Source: Hysterium pulicare CBS 123377
Lineage: Eukaryota > Ascomycota > Dothideomycetes > Hysteriales > Hysteriaceae
Length of the DNA: 64,000 nucleotides
Reading direction: 5' to 3'
Assembly (NCBI GenBank): GCA_000467715.1
Contig: AJFK01000315.1
Span: 50,813-114,812 of the forward strand
Shown here: one piece after another, positions 1 through 10,959 of the stretch
How the letters are laid out: every line of letters begins with the position of its first letter
Numbering within the stretch: position 1 is the first letter of the stretch
Notes under the pieces: generated by a model
Told to the model about the DNA's origin: nothing
The model's input: only the letters and a program-made list of their open reading frames with translations
The model's database searches: none
Position numbers and translations under genes: made by a program

Positions 1-32
1 GCGTGGTCTTTGCCGGGCAGTTCGTCAGCCAT
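1..32 (-). CDS. possible N-terminus of a gene leaving the window
   Basis: On the minus strand an ATG at 32-30 opens a frame (MADELPGKDH...) that runs off the left edge, with a purine-rich GAGGAG just upstream. Only ten codons are visible, so no family can be named. If real, the gene is divergent from the one starting at 578 and shares a ~545-bp promoter region with it. Confidence 0.3.
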   Translation of the reverse strand, partial: MADELPGKDH

Positions 33-577
33 CTCCTCTGCACGTGGAGATGAACCTTTCGAGCTACCGGATAGTAACTTGAGATAGAGAATTTGAAATT
101 GATTCAAAATAGTTAATATATTAGATAGAGTTTGGATGGTCGTGGCCCTGGAGTTCTAATCTTCATTTACTTCTTGCAATTGTTCCCCGCTTGACTGGAT
201 ATCAAAGCTGTCATGAATCCAGGGTTAGATAGATGCCCTAGAATAATGGAAGGTTGCAAGTGAAAGGAAATGGAAGTGTCTCGGGAGTTACGTGTCAGTC
301 GGCCCGAGCGCGGGGGTGGCATATGCCGCATTTTGATAATAAAGATAATCACGGAAATCAAGAACCACAGTGCCAACACGGACAATACACTACACCGTAT
401 ACAACGACAGTTGCAAGATCAGAACATATTTGGACTGCCTTTAGCGGTCCTAACGACAACAAGATTAAAGTCATACCATACGAACAGGTAATTCCGCCAC
501 CATTGATCTCACATCAACCTTTCGGAGTGCGTACTGACTGTGGAAGATTTGAGGTTGGACAACTTTCACTATCCACC

Positions 578-1327
578 ATGGACTCGATGCGAAGCTTGAA
601 TAAGTCTCTGCCTGCTGCATCTCAGCGGAAGGAGCCAGATCTCCATCAAGCTTTTCGATCTGCCGCTCTCACGGTGACAAATCTCTACAAGACTGCCGCG
701 GCCGAACAAACGAAAGCACACGCAGAAGGTTATCAGGAGGCATTGCAAGATCTGCTTGGCTTCCTCGACAAGCAAAATTTAGGCTTGGGCGATGGAGAAG
801 GTTGGAGCGTGAGACAGTGGGCTACCGAGCGTCTGGACGGTGCACTGCCCACACAGTCTACAAGCGACAGCGACGATGAAGCCCCAGAGGAAAAGAGGGC
901 ACGCAGTTCCTCTCCGGTTATGGAACGCAAGCAGAGTTCGGGTGTCGTGAGATCTTCAACACCACCTCGAACAGCGTCCCCCAGGCCTGAATCCGCTCCC
1001 CCGATACAAGCGGACGTCATTGCGTTATCCGACACTACACCACCACGCTCTGAATTCACCTTCCGATCAACTCATGCGTATCCGCCACATCATGATACCG
1101 AGATGGACATTGCGGAGCATTCCATGCCTTCCGTGAGGATTGGACTTACTCCTAAGCGCTCTACTCATCGACAACGTGGCAACAACCGCTCGACATCGAC
1201 ACCTCTGGGAAATGCTGCTGGTACGAAGCGACGACTACCTATAAATGAGTACTTCGATATCAGTGGCATATGGAATGACCGGAAAGACGGTCCTGGTGGA
1301 GGAAGCAAGAGAGGTCGCTTTTCGTGA
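578..1327 (+). CDS. conserved disordered protein, probably nuclear
   Basis: A single-exon frame of 249 residues. The ATG at 578 is preferred because it sits in a strong context (CCACCATGG) and is where the well-folded part begins; the frame is open upstream to 254 but that part looks like leader. Residues ~1-85 look helical and ordered (leucine/alanine-rich, ending near GEGWSVRQWA). Residues ~90-249 are low complexity: an acidic SDSDDEAPEEKRAR patch, SP/TP-rich runs (possible CDK sites) and a basic C-terminus ending in KRGRFS. The acidic/basic tail suggests a nuclear protein. I do not recognise the family, and no catalytic motif is visible. Confidence 0.7.
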   Translation: MDSMRSLNKSLPAASQRKEPDLHQAFRSAALTVTNLYKTAAAEQTKAHAEGYQEALQDLLGFLDKQNLGLGDGEGWSVRQWATERLDGALPTQSTSDSDDEAPEEKRARSSSPVMERKQSSGVVRSSTPPRTASPRPESAPPIQADVIALSDTTPPRSEFTFRSTHAYPPHHDTEMDIAEHSMPSVRIGLTPKRSTHRQRGNNRSTSTPLGNAAGTKRRLPINEYFDISGIWNDRKDGPGGGSKRGRFS

Positions 1328-1877
1328 ATCATGCATCGGCAAATCACAACCCGGACAATTTCGCGGCGCGAATGAAAGATGCAAGAAGAGACGGTTTTTC
1401 TAATACTTTGCATTGACGAATTACGATCTGGGAGGGCTGCATTGAGACCAATTTACATTCAAGCACAGAGTGGAGTTTGAGACTTTAGCATTTGCGGATG
1501 GTTGCATAAGCAGGAGTTGCATCACCATGTGTTTCCTTTGTCCACACAACAAGCATAGATACCAAGTTAGTGGGACAGCATGCAAGAGCAGAGGTTTTTG
1601 AGGTTATCTTGAATGTGGAAGCATAGCAGAGCGAGATGATTGCATCTCTCGGCATGCCAGCGTTGAAGGAGATTTTGTCTACTACTTCTTCGATCCCAAA
1701 TGGATCTCTTACTGCTTCTTACTCGGAAGAGTTGAGATGAGTCTTATAATACCTACAATGTGAATGCCTTTATTAGTCTTTATGATTTCTTTATTGGGAA
1801 TGAACCTGCTCACAGGGTATCAACCTAGCCGTGAATTGTCCTCCAAAACTCCGAATCAGGGCGTGTACTCCTGGCAC
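1328..1877. other. intergenic, nothing recognised
   Basis: About 550 bp between two convergent genes. It should hold both 3' ends. No ORF with family features, repeat or RNA gene was seen. Confidence 0.5.
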
Positions 1878-2227
1878 CTATCTCAGGAGCCTATATACTC
1901 CCAGCCCAACCAGTGTCGTAGCAATGCCCGCGATGCCTGCTGTTCGAGATCTCATGCCGAATATCGATTTGCTCCTGAGAATGGCTTCTTGTTGCTGTCG
2001 CAATTGGTACATGCCCGAAATGTAAGTGTATGCGCCTAAGCCTATGAAGGCGCCACCCCCTATCATTCATAGTTCAGCGATTCGAACATAGAAAAAGGTA
2101 GGCATAGGCAGCACTCACCCATCACACGACATGGTGTGCAATCTACATATTGGTTCTGTTCTGCTGGTGCAGGTCCTCGAAGAGTTTGGGGATCTCGTGG
2201 TAACTGGAACGGCTGTTGATTGGACAT
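1878..2227 (-). CDS. DMAC1-like (DUF4536) small mitochondrial membrane protein
   Basis: Two exons, complement(1878..2059, 2119..2227), give a 96-residue protein. The intron (donor GTGAGT, branch GCTGAAC, acceptor TAG) restores the diagnostic junction DCTPCRVMG-GGAFIGLGAY. The CxPC pair (Cys30, Cys33), a glycine-rich membrane helix, a short charged loop (QLRQQQEAI) and a second hydrophobic helix near the C-terminus are the pattern of DUF4536. Human DMAC1/TMEM261 of this family helps assemble the distal membrane arm of complex I; fungal members are small and presumably mitochondrial. Function here is inferred from the family. The start ATG (2227) is the first in frame. The gene lies divergent from the Dug1 gene. 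Confidence 0.85.
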
Positions 2228-2395
2228 GGAAAGCTTCAAAAGAATGGACTATGGGCTACAGCAATACCAGTGAGACCGATAGTTTGGACATTTGAGGCTT
2301 TGAAGATGACGGGGTCGGCCGGCGACAGGGGTCTTCGACGTCTCTAACAGGCGGTTGGACACGGCTCTGAGCTTCTGTCATGCTTCCACCAAACC

Positions 2396-2593
2396 ATGCC
2401 CCGCCCTTATTCATTGGCATCTACCTGTCTACTTAAATCACTCACAAGGCTATCCAAAACATCACCTGCCTATTCCGCCTGGTATCCACTACTACAATCT
2501 TCTTCCCATAAAGTTCGAAGCTTCACCTCCCGAACACCGCCGCTGAGAACTGCGCAGAGAGTCTGGCCATATCTGTACAAAGAATACCATCCA
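2396..2593 (+). other. possible N-terminal (mitochondrial) extension of Dug1
   Basis: An upstream ATG (2396, A at -3) is in frame with the Dug1 start at 2594 and adds 66 residues with no stop. The extension is rich in Arg, Ser and Leu and has almost no acidic residues until its end. It contains VRSFTSRTPPLRTAQR, which resembles a matrix-targeting presequence with an MPP-type arginine. It could instead be 5' leader that is open by chance. An out-of-frame uATG lies at 2379. Confidence 0.4.
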
Positions 2594-4073
2594 ATGGCGC
2601 CTCAACTCGACAGCTACTTCAAGCAAGTAGACAGCTTGCAAAACAAATTCATCGACCGACTCAGAGAAGCGGTTGCCATACCGAGTATCAGCGCAGAAGA
2701 TGCCAGGAGACCCGACGTCGTTAAGGTTCTAGCTCCCACTTCTTACAGCTACACACAGAAGCTAATTGATGCAGATGGGCAAATGGCTCGCAGGCCAAAT
2801 CGAAGCTCTAGGGGGCAAGGTAGAGCTACGGCAGCTGGGCAAACAACCAGGCAAAGACAACCTCGACCTCCCACCCTGCATCCTAGGCCGGTACGGCGAC
2901 GACCCCGACAAGCGTACTATTCTCGTCTATGGCCATTACGATGTTCAGCCCGCACAGAAGTCTGATGGATGGGCGACGGAACCTTTCGAACTCTCCGTCG
3001 ACGATAAGGGCCGGATGTATGGACGAGGCAGCACAGACGACAAGGGCCCTGTCCTCGGATGGCTAAACGCCATAGAGGCACACCAGGCAGCTGGCATTGA
3101 CTTCCCCGTCAACCTTCTCATGATCTTTGAGGGTATGGAGGAAAATGGCTCTGAGGGCCTGGATGATGTAATCATTGAGGAGGCAAACAAGTTCTGCAAA
3201 CCAGCCGAGGCTGTTTGCATTTCTGACAACTACTGGCTGGGGACTGAGAAGCCCTGCTTAACGTATGGAGTAAGAGGGTGCAATTATTACCAAGTTGTAG
3301 TTTCGGGGCCAGGTCAAGATTTACACAGTGGTGTGTATGGAGGCACAACACATGAGCCTATGACGGACTTGATACGGATCATGGATTCATTAGTGGATCC
3401 AGATGGAAAGATTCTCGTTCCAGGAATTGACAAGCTCGTCGCACCTCTCACAGACGACGAAGCTGCCCTGTACCCGGCAATCGCCTTCACGATGAATGAT
3501 CTAGAGGAATCACTGGGTGGGAAAACCGCCATCTACGACACCAAAGAAAAGTCCCTGATGGCCAAGATGCGATACCCTTCTATCTCACTACACGGAATCG
3601 AAGGCGCTTTCTATACCCCCGGCGCCAAAACCGTCATCCCCGCCAAGGTCATAGGGAAATTCAGCATCAGAACCGTTCCAAACATGGAGATCGACGCCGT
3701 TACAGAGCTCATCACAAAGCACGTTAACGGTGTATTCAGCAAACTAAACTCTAAGAACAAAATGAAGTGCGAACTGGTGCACGGCGGTATGTGGTGGGTC
3801 GAGGACCCTAAGCACTGGAACTACACAGCTGCTGCGAAGGCAGTGGAGCGGGTTTGGGGCGTCAAGCCGGATATGACGAGGGAGGGTGGCAGTATTCCTG
3901 TGACGTTGACGTTCCAGCATGAGCTAAAGAAGAACGTACTTCTGTTACCGATGGGGAGCTCGACAGATGCGGCGCACTCGATCAACGAGAAGCTTGACAA
4001 GAAGAATTATATTGAAGGCGTGAAGCTGTTGGGTGCTTATCTGCACTATGTGGCGGAGGAACCAATGAAATAA
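2594..4073 (+). CDS. DUG1: Dug1-type Cys-Gly metallodipeptidase (M20)
   Basis: Exons 2594..2725 and 2775..4073 encode 476 residues, close to yeast Dug1 (481). The M20 di-metal site is visible: His98-x-Asp100 in GHYDVQP, bridging Asp132 in STDDKGP, the Glu pair near 166-167 in GMEENGSEG, and a late His in TDAAHS. The dimerisation-domain HSG motif (DLHSGVYGG) is also present. Dug1 hydrolyses Cys-Gly released from glutathione and other Xaa-Gly dipeptides in the cytosol, recycling cysteine. The intron is short (49 nt) with an unusual donor (GTTCTA), but removing it gives the conserved DVVKMGKWL junction. An in-frame upstream ATG at 2396 could make a longer isoform. No partner Dug2/Dug3 gene is in the window. 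Confidence 0.95.
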
Positions 4074-4581
4074 ATGGTGGCAGCGAGGTAAAACTATCCA
4101 GATATCTCCCTATAGAAATAGGCTATAATTTGGGTTCGATGGACATCTACAGCACCAATAATTCACCCCTGATACTTTATCTATGGTCTTACAATTTTAC
4201 ACAACTCGAACTAAAGCGAGGCTTGAATTCGGATAGGAACCAAATGCATTCACATTTTGGAAACGAGTAGATGTAAAGTTCCTTGATGGTTTATAACAGT
4301 AGGTCATCCTAGAACATAAATATGATACAAGAATCCCCTTCAATGCCCTCTTGATGTCCAATGCTATAGTTACAAAGATTTCTCAGACCATGCAAATGAC
4401 TTGCCTATATCTTACACCAAAAGCCATGCTTCTGTTTGAACAGTTATCAAACAAATGAAAGGAAGTATCTTAACGGATCTATTGCCCTCGGCGCCGAATT
4501 ATGCTTCTGCATTTATCAAAACTGGTTCCCCTGTCCATTTCCAGGCCACGTTCGAGCAATAACTCCCTCTCCCAGACCTCA
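4074..4581. other. intergenic, nothing recognised
   Basis: About 500 bp between convergent 3' ends. It is AT-rich with no convincing gene. Confidence 0.5.
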
Positions 4582-5265
4582 TCAAGCATCCCGTCCCCAA
4601 CTATCCCTCCTCCTAACCCTATCCTCCCTCGCCAACCTCCTCCTCCCACCCCACCTCATCCTGGCCACCGCATGCACCTTCTCCACCCGCTCCGCCTTCT
4701 CCGGAACCTTGCAAACCAACTGCACGAAGAACTGGCTGCAGCTAAACTTATCCGCTAGCCGCTGTCGACTCCACCGATCCGGGTCTTCGAGCCTGAGTCT
4801 GCGAATCTCGGAGATGTCGGATTCGGAGAGGTGGTATTTTTTCTCGTAGGGAGCGCGGACTGCGGCCGGGAACGCGGAAGAGCGTTTCGGGGAGACTATG
4901 TGGGAGAGAGAGGGTGGGAAGAAGGTGGATGCGGAGAGGGAGGTTCCGGCTTGGGCGATGGATGGGTTGCGTGTTGCGGGCGTGGTTGATGTGAAGGATG
5001 TTTCGGCGGCGGAGTAGAGCTGTCTTCTTCGATCTGTCTTGGGGAGGAATTTGGGAGGAGTGTGATATACATTTGGCGCTGATGAAGGCGGATTGAATAT
5101 TAAAGTCGCGGAGGGCGTTGATGGAGTGTATGATGGTGCTGGGGGGAGGGTATTCAGTTTTTTGTGTCGGCGGGTGGTCGATTCATGTCGACATGACTGG
5201 CGTGGAAGAAACGTGTATGATGACGGCCGAGGAAGAGCTCGCGTGAAGACTTTTATTGTTGACAT
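4582..5265 (-). CDS. MRPL20: mitochondrial large-subunit ribosomal protein mL58 (MrpL20 family)
   Basis: A single exon of 227 residues from the ATG at 5265 (A at -3). Twenty more in-frame codons upstream are judged leader. The N-terminus is basic, Ser/Thr-rich and lacks acidic residues (ALPRPSS..RQSCRHESTTRRHKK), a clear mitochondrial presequence. The conserved block is in the C-terminal third: YHLSESDISEIRRLR, then DPDRWSRQRLADKF, then a CSQFFV segment and a highly basic end (RRRLAREDRVRRRDSW). This order is that of fungal 54S L20 (mL58), a fungal-specific component of the mitoribosomal large subunit. Yeast MrpL20 is 195 residues; the longer linker here is Pro/Ser-rich. Divergent from the GFA-domain gene. 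Confidence 0.85.
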   Translation of the reverse strand: MSTIKVFTRALPRPSSYTFLPRQSCRHESTTRRHKKLNTLPPAPSYTPSTPSATLIFNPPSSAPNVYHTPPKFLPKTDRRRQLYSAAETSFTSTTPATRNPSIAQAGTSLSASTFFPPSLSHIVSPKRSSAFPAAVRAPYEKKYHLSESDISEIRRLRLEDPDRWSRQRLADKFSCSQFFVQLVCKVPEKAERVEKVHAVARMRWGGRRRLAREDRVRRRDSWGRDA

Positions 5266-6015
5266 GGTTCGATTGAGAAAGTATAGATTGATCAATTGCG
5301 ATGTTGAATACTGGGGGATTGACATGGAGACTTTTTGGTGATAGATTAGGTTAGGGGTTTCGGCTCGGGGATTAGATTTTCCGGTCGTGTCGCGATTAAC
5401 ACCCGTCCAGTGATAACGAACACGTACAGTAAGACAGGCCTGAAACCCGGAGATGATGGATGAAGCTTCTGATGTTAAGTTGTAGATTACCCGGAGGCCA
5501 GTGTATCAAGACACCGTGTCTGACGTCGGATCTACCTACTTGGACAGCTTAGAACTTATCGCTATCGAGGTCCAAGATATGATGCAGAGGTTCACCATGA
5601 CGTCCATGAGCGGCGGACATCGTTCCGATTCTCTCATCTACGCCTGCTTACGGAATATTGCTTATAAGCTCAAACCTAAAGCAATAGTGGGTAAGACTTT
5701 GTGGTTGCTTTGGCTTTGTTCACTGCCAAGCGCGAAGTATATGACCGACTAAAATATTATTTGCAATTGATGCCTGCATGAAGTTACAGCATAGTCGCCG
5801 ATTACGACAGCCCTTACCAAATCTGCGGGCCCGAGGATACACTAGGGCGAGAGGAGACAGCTTTGATTCCATTCATTCAGGTGTGGAGGATCATAGGGCG
5901 GGGTATATAAAGGGCTATGATGTCGTCGGACCGGGTCCACAAATATACATTCCACTTCCATTATCATACCACACCTCACCATCACCAATCCTAAATATTA
6001 CATCCTCGATATAAC
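5266..6015. other. 750-bp divergent intergenic region
   Basis: It separates mL58 (minus) from the GFA-domain gene (plus). A TATA box sits near the right end. Short ORFs inside show no family features. Confidence 0.5.
5904..5910 (+). promoter_or_regulatory. TATA box of GFA-domain gene
   Basis: GGGTATATAAAGG lies about 110 bp upstream of the ATG at 6016, a normal distance for a fungal TATA element. Confidence 0.5.
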
Positions 6016-6525
6016 ATGGCCGCCGAAGGAGGTTGCTTTTGTGGAAATGTCCGCTATTCGATTGAAGGGGAGCCTGTCGTAACCGTACTTGATTCGATCC
6101 TTTTTCAATGCCATCAACTAATCGTGCTGTGAGGCTTTGTGCCACTGTCTTGACTGCCGGAAGATCAGCGGTAGCACTTACAGCACCAATGCCATCTACA
6201 AATCGGATGGATGGCAGGTTCTCTCCGGAACTCCTAAGCCCATCTCCAAGACCGCTGATGGAGGAAGTAAAATCACAAGTTTCTTTTGTCCTGATTGTGG
6301 CTCCACAATGTGGCGTGAGACAGGAAGCTTCCCAGGTACGTCTTGTATCCATCCGCTATTTCCTAATAATACTGATATCGATAAGGCTGTGTAATTATCA
6401 AGGCTGGAACATTGGACGACAAAAATGCGCTAGCGGAGGCCAAGCCCAAGGCAGAGTTGTTTACTCCAACCCGTGTAGAGTGGGTCAATGAGATTCCGGG
6501 CGCAGCTCAAAAGGATGCAATGTAG
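6016..6525 (+). CDS. GFA (DUF636) zinc-binding domain protein
   Basis: Three exons (6016..6084, 6134..6335, 6386..6525) give 136 residues. The Gfa/CENP-V fold signature is complete: GGCFCGNVRYSI at the start (Cys7, Cys9), LCHCLDCRKISGS just after intron 1, and FFCPDCGSTMWR in the middle, together binding two zinc ions. The family is named for bacterial glutathione-dependent formaldehyde-activating enzyme, but most fungal members have no proven substrate, so a role in thiol-adduct metabolism is only a suggestion. Introns are 49 and 50 nt. The C-terminal half (AGTLDDKNALAEAKPKAELF, RVEWV) is also typical. The start lies directly before the first Cys motif and below a TATA box. Confidence 0.9.
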
Positions 6526-6673
6526 AGGACAGGCCGTGTAATACTGCAATAAGTAGTCCAATGTATCTGAAGGACAAATCGGAAGGAATTATCGCCGAAC
6601 ATGAAATCTGGTGTCGGTGCCGTAGGAATCTTAGGAGTACAACTTTGTAATCATGTTTGTGACTGGCATGGCA

Positions 6674-7019
6674 TTATTTCTCGTCTGAGTCTGAGCTCTC
6701 GGGTTCGCGGAGAGTGTTTTTGAGTTCCTACCAAGGAAGGTTAACTGGAGAATTGCTACCAGATGCTACTATGTGAACGTACCTGATTCAAACGCTGTTT
6801 CAGTTCTGCCAATTTTGTTTCTTTTATTAACAAGTGTTCCTCATCCAAATCCTCGACGATAATGTCGTTTCGCTCGGAGTCGATCTTGACTATGATGGCC
6901 TTGATGGAAGCGTCACACTTGACAAGAGTGCCTGGAAGAACTGGTCAGTGGCATGCAGACATATTTAAGAAGAACAATGAGTATCAGAAGAGCTACCCAC
7001 CCCTTACAGCTTTTGGCAT
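6674..7019 (-). CDS. TFB5: TFIIH subunit Tfb5 (GTF2H5/TTDA homologue)
   Basis: Three exons, complement(6674..6727, 6783..6931, 7001..7019), encode 73 residues. Family hallmarks run the full length: MPKAVRG at the start, LVKCDASIKAIIVKID, then DIIVEDLDEEHLLIKE and a helical end LAELKQRLNQELKN with an acidic SSDSDEK tail. Tfb5 is the smallest core TFIIH subunit; it binds Tfb2 and is needed for nucleotide excision repair and TFIIH stability. The first coding exon is only 19 nt. Both introns have good signals (GTGGGT..CTGAC..CAG; GTACGT..TAG). The gene is too short and split to stand out as an ORF, but the family match is clear. Divergent from the membrane-protein gene at 7380. Confidence 0.93.
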
Positions 7020-7379
7020 GTCGAATAGTTGTGGTTGCGTTTATGGTTGAAGTTGCAATAAACTCTCCAGGACATCAGGGTGTCCATAAATTGGAAATTC
7101 ATCATCCCTAGCTATCAGAATCTGCTAGGCCGGAATGAGCGTAGGCTCCGGAAGGTCCGCGATGCCCTTCAATAGTAATCCCCCTCAACACTTACTCCAT
7201 ACTTATATACCAACTCCCAGAGCTGCTGTTGATCGATCCAACTTCCTCATTACCATACCTGGGATCTAACCCTTCTCTTCTAAATGTTCCGTCCTTTTGC
7301 CTGAGTCTCCTTAAGTCGCTCACGCGACACGATAATCATATCCTCTTCACTATTCGGGAATTAACGATTCCCCGCGAAA
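7020..7379. other. divergent promoter region
   Basis: A 360-bp gap between TFB5 (minus) and the membrane-protein gene (plus). No distinct motif was recognised. Confidence 0.5.
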
Positions 7380-8198
7380 ATGAGAGTTCGACAAGCTCAC
7401 CGGCATTGCAAATGCAATAGTCGACTACATCTGCTTTCTGGTCCGCTCCTCCTTCTCTCTTTGATCTTACCGATATCTTCTTATGCCCAACTTACATCAA
7501 ATGGGGGCCCCTCGACAAATCCGCTATCTCCGTCAACAAGCATTCCTACAAGCTTCTCCACGCGGCTCCCTTCCTTGTCCATCACAAGCACAGTAGTACG
7601 CTTCCAAAGCAACCCCGCATCCTCAATACCGACAGCCGCTGCAACCTCTACCTCCTCAGACTCCAACGTAGTAGAAGATCGCAAATCTAGCATTCTGAAC
7701 TATTACTTCGTCTTTCTCGCTTTCTTTGGATTGCTCCTCTGCCTAGGGGTCTTCTTTCTCCATCGACGGAAGAAGCGTCAAAAAGAAAGATACCGGAACA
7801 GCGGGCAAAACGCACTTGCACGAGATCTGGACGGCTGGGTCAATAGTCGAAGGTGGGTACATGGAAATTGGAGGTCAGGGAGGCCAGGGACTGGTGGAGT
7901 CTTCAGGCGTGAAGAAGGTCTGAACGAGCATGGGGAGGCTCCACCTCCATACCAACCAAAGGGTGAGAATGATGGAGAGAGATCTCAGGATCCTGCAAGC
8001 GCACTTGCGGTTCCCTTACGAACGCTGTCCAGAGAAGGAAGGGAAGGAAGACCAATGCCCAAACCACCAGACTATCAGGAAACGATCCATACAGTCAGCA
8101 TTGGCGGCAGCACACGACCGAACACTACTGAGCATCCGGATTCGTCGACTAGAGACCTTCTAAAAGATAGTGAGACTGCGGGACAGTCTTCACGGTAG
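7380..8198 (+). CDS. single-pass membrane protein with PPxY-type motifs
   Basis: A single exon of 272 residues. It has a hydrophobic leader (LLSGPLLLLSLILPISSYAQ, ~18-37) followed by a Ser/Thr/Pro-rich extracellular stretch (~40-95) likely to be O-mannosylated. One transmembrane helix follows (YYFVFLAFFGLLLCLGVFFL, ~109-128) with a strong basic stop-transfer (HRRKKRQKER). The cytoplasmic tail of ~140 residues contains an exact APPPY and a near PPDY motif, typical docking sites for Rsp5-type WW-domain ubiquitin ligases. The layout resembles fungal Rcr1/Rcr2-like proteins, which act in cell-wall chitin control and plasma-membrane traffic, but I cannot show homology. Also conserved-looking is ARDLDGWVNSRRW just after the membrane. 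Confidence 0.75.
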   Translation: MRVRQAHRHCKCNSRLHLLSGPLLLLSLILPISSYAQLTSNGGPSTNPLSPSTSIPTSFSTRLPSLSITSTVVRFQSNPASSIPTAAATSTSSDSNVVEDRKSSILNYYFVFLAFFGLLLCLGVFFLHRRKKRQKERYRNSGQNALARDLDGWVNSRRWVHGNWRSGRPGTGGVFRREEGLNEHGEAPPPYQPKGENDGERSQDPASALAVPLRTLSREGREGRPMPKPPDYQETIHTVSIGGSTRPNTTEHPDSSTRDLLKDSETAGQSSR

Positions 8199-9595
8199 AA
8201 CAACTTTCTTCGTATTATCTTCTTGTAAAATACCTTTTTGCTCCAAACTTCAACAAGTTGGGTTGTATGCCTTCGATTAATAGATTTTATTCCAAATCAG
8301 ATTTTAGAGTCTAATACACTACTCTCTTCCCCCTTTGCAATTGTTCTTCTGCCAACGATGTGTATGCCTTTATTCCATCACTGTCGGCGCCCCCTAACCT
8401 GATTACTTACATTAGTATCTGTCAATCTTTGCCAATGTCGTGCCTGCCGATCAGCGGCATGGCTCAGACTATATCGTCCGCAATAGCTTGTTGACGTGCC
8501 ACATGTGCAAATCAATATTAACCGAGAAAACGCCAGAAATGCCCATGCATGAAAGTAGACATGAAGAATTGTGTTCAGTAAATTCCTATCCATCTGAAGC
8601 TAACTCATGATATGCCTCCAGGCTAATGATGAGCCCGCCGGGATTTTCTTCCCACTTCTTGATACCTTACGCCACCCTCCTAGCCCAATCCCTTGGTATT
8701 TCAAATCTGAACTGTTCGTGTGTATCCCATAGAAAAAGCAAACAACCCTACCAACACGATCTTTCGCTTACCAGCCCTAAAACTCTCCCTACGTATACAC
8801 CTCGTGAATCTCAAAATTTTCCAAGCCTTTCAGCCAAATGATCCCGAGGCTCGGCAAAGGCTTGAATCCTGTACTTGGCACCGCGACGTCGCCGCAATGC
8901 CGCAACCCCCCCTAAGCGCTATTCGTGATAGATGATGTCACTCCGGTGAGGTTAAGTAATCTGGTATGTCGGTGACTAATGCGGTCGGCAGCCAAGCAAT
9001 TCCTCTATTTTAGTCCACAGATGCCGCTAAACTGGTAGATGCAGATGTGCGTTCTACGGTAGCGTTGCCGAAGCCTTCCAAGAGATCGCCGACAAGTTGA
9101 TTTGATAATCTGCCTTAAACAAATACGAATAGCAGATGCTGACCCTAATGCTGGGAAATTAACGCGGATGTGTATGTAAGTCAAGGCGCGCAGCATGCAG
9201 GCTATGATCAGTAAACAACCGGTCCCCTTCCATCGTTTGACAATTTAGGTTATCCTCGATATGTACACATCGGGTAAATTTAATGAACGTGTTTAGTTTT
9301 GGTCCTAGGGACAACAAATTCTTGATTTATGAGAAATTAGGAATTTGGAATGGGGGTATGGTGCCGTCTTGAGAGATAGTTCGAGCGGCATCAAGGGCCT
9401 GATACAAATAAGAGCCATGAAGATGGGATATATAAGGCTGGGTATATCGGCGAGGAAAAAATGTTCATTAGTCACAGATTCAAAGTTCTCTCAAGATTCA
9501 AGAAGGAAATCACATCTACATATCCCTTCTTTCAGCCTACCATTCCATCCAACATCTACCGCACCTCGTACGAGACTCGCTTCCGAACCCTTACC
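8199..9595. other. 1.4-kb intergenic, no supported gene
   Basis: Several short overlapping ORFs in all frames, none with family features. It probably holds the 3' end of the membrane-protein gene and the carbonic anhydrase promoter. Confidence 0.5.
9430..9437 (+). promoter_or_regulatory. TATA box of carbonic anhydrase gene
   Basis: GGGATATATAAGGC lies about 165 bp upstream of the ATG at 9596. Confidence 0.45.
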
Positions 9596-10387
9596 ATGTC
9601 GTCCCAGAAAGTCCAAGAGTTACTCGAAAGAAACAAGTACGTCGAGCCTCCAGTTATCAGCCGGAGATCTAGCTAACCTGGATCGTCCTATAGACAATTC
9701 ACTACGCCCTTAGCGCCACCCTACATCGCCGACATATCGCATCGCATGCGTTCGCAAGAGCAGCCAGGGGGCTTGGTCATCAGTAAGTCCATATCCTACT
9801 CTCCTACCCTTGGCTGTGCACATAAACGCTGCTAGGGATCTTGGCTAACGGTGAGGTGTAGTCTCCTGCAGTGACCCGCGCGTCATCCCGGAACAGTATT
9901 TCAATTTCAACAGGGGCGAAGCGGCTGTGATCCGGAACGCAGGTGGGAGAGCCGCGGATGCGATTCGTTCCCTTGTTGCGTTGGACGCCATTGGTAACAC
10001 GGGGACTGTGATTATTGTGCATCATACAGGTAAGTGTACTCCCATTAAGTGGTTGATGGTGAGGTGATGAAGGGCCAGGCTAACGGCTTGTAGACTGCGG
10101 TATGACTCATATGCCTGACGCCGAGATTCGCAAAATCTTGAAGGCGAGGGCTCCTGAGCTTAGCGGAGAGGTCGATCGTATGAGGTTTGGCGAGATTCTG
10201 GAGTAAGTCCACTCAAATCCCTGAACTGCATAAGTCAAAATTAACGATCGTTAATAGCGTCGACGAGAGCATTCGCGATGATATAGCTTTTCTTAAAGCT
10301 TCTCCACTTTTGAGCAAGAACTTAAACGTCCTGGGCTTCTCCCTCGATATTCATACCGGCCAGTTGTCGGAGGTTACGTATGTCTGA
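9596..10387 (+). CDS. beta-class carbonic anhydrase
   Basis: Five exons (9596..9636, 9694..9782, 9862..10029, 10094..10202, 10258..10387) give 178 residues. The zinc site is complete: Cys46 in SCSDPRV, with the Asp48/Arg50 dyad, and His98/Cys101 in HHTDCGM. The block FNFNRGEAAVIRNAGGRA is typical of the family. The enzyme interconverts CO2 and bicarbonate. With no targeting peptide and a small size it belongs to the short beta-CA type and is probably cytosolic. All four introns are 54-79 nt with standard donors (GTACGT, GTAAGT, GTAAGT, GTAAGT). The last exon ends in the usual strand/helix (LNVLGFSLDIHTG). Fungi often have several beta-CAs; only one is seen here. Confidence 0.95.
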
Positions 10388-10959
10388 TGTCCTTGATATG
10401 TGTACTCAGATGGTGGCTAACTGTGGCGGATGTGTGGAGGGAACAGTCCGAAGCCAGTTTCTGAAGCGGAGATGCGACAAAAGGTTCTTGACAATATGCA
10501 TGATTTTGCTCCGTTCTGGTGCTGAGAGAAACAGATGGAATGATGAGACCAGCTCTTCGCTTAATATTTATTGGACGTTTTCTTAGGTTAATTTTGATTA
10601 TGAAGCAATAGAAAAGACTCAGCAACTGGCGAGTTGTTAGCAGGTGAACATGGTGATGATTCAATTATTAACGCTGTCTCCACCGTAGAATTAGGCATCA
10701 GGAAAAAAAATTCTCTGCCCACTCAAATAGCCGGATCGGAGGGTGATAGTACGCTAGCGAGTAGATTAGAGGCTGGATCCAACGTTGGTACTGATAAGTA
10801 GGTCAGCGTGACGGTAAGATATTGAAATAAGATTTCGTGTCCCAAACATCGCTTTACTGCTATGCCCTCGAAACTAGACCTCTTGGAATCTGTTACACAC
10901 CTCAAGGCCCTCTCACCGAATTCTCAAACGCAAGAACCTGCATTCAAATATTCATCAAA
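10388..10959. other. intergenic, nothing recognised
   Basis: About 570 bp after the carbonic anhydrase gene with only short ORFs. Confidence 0.45.
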
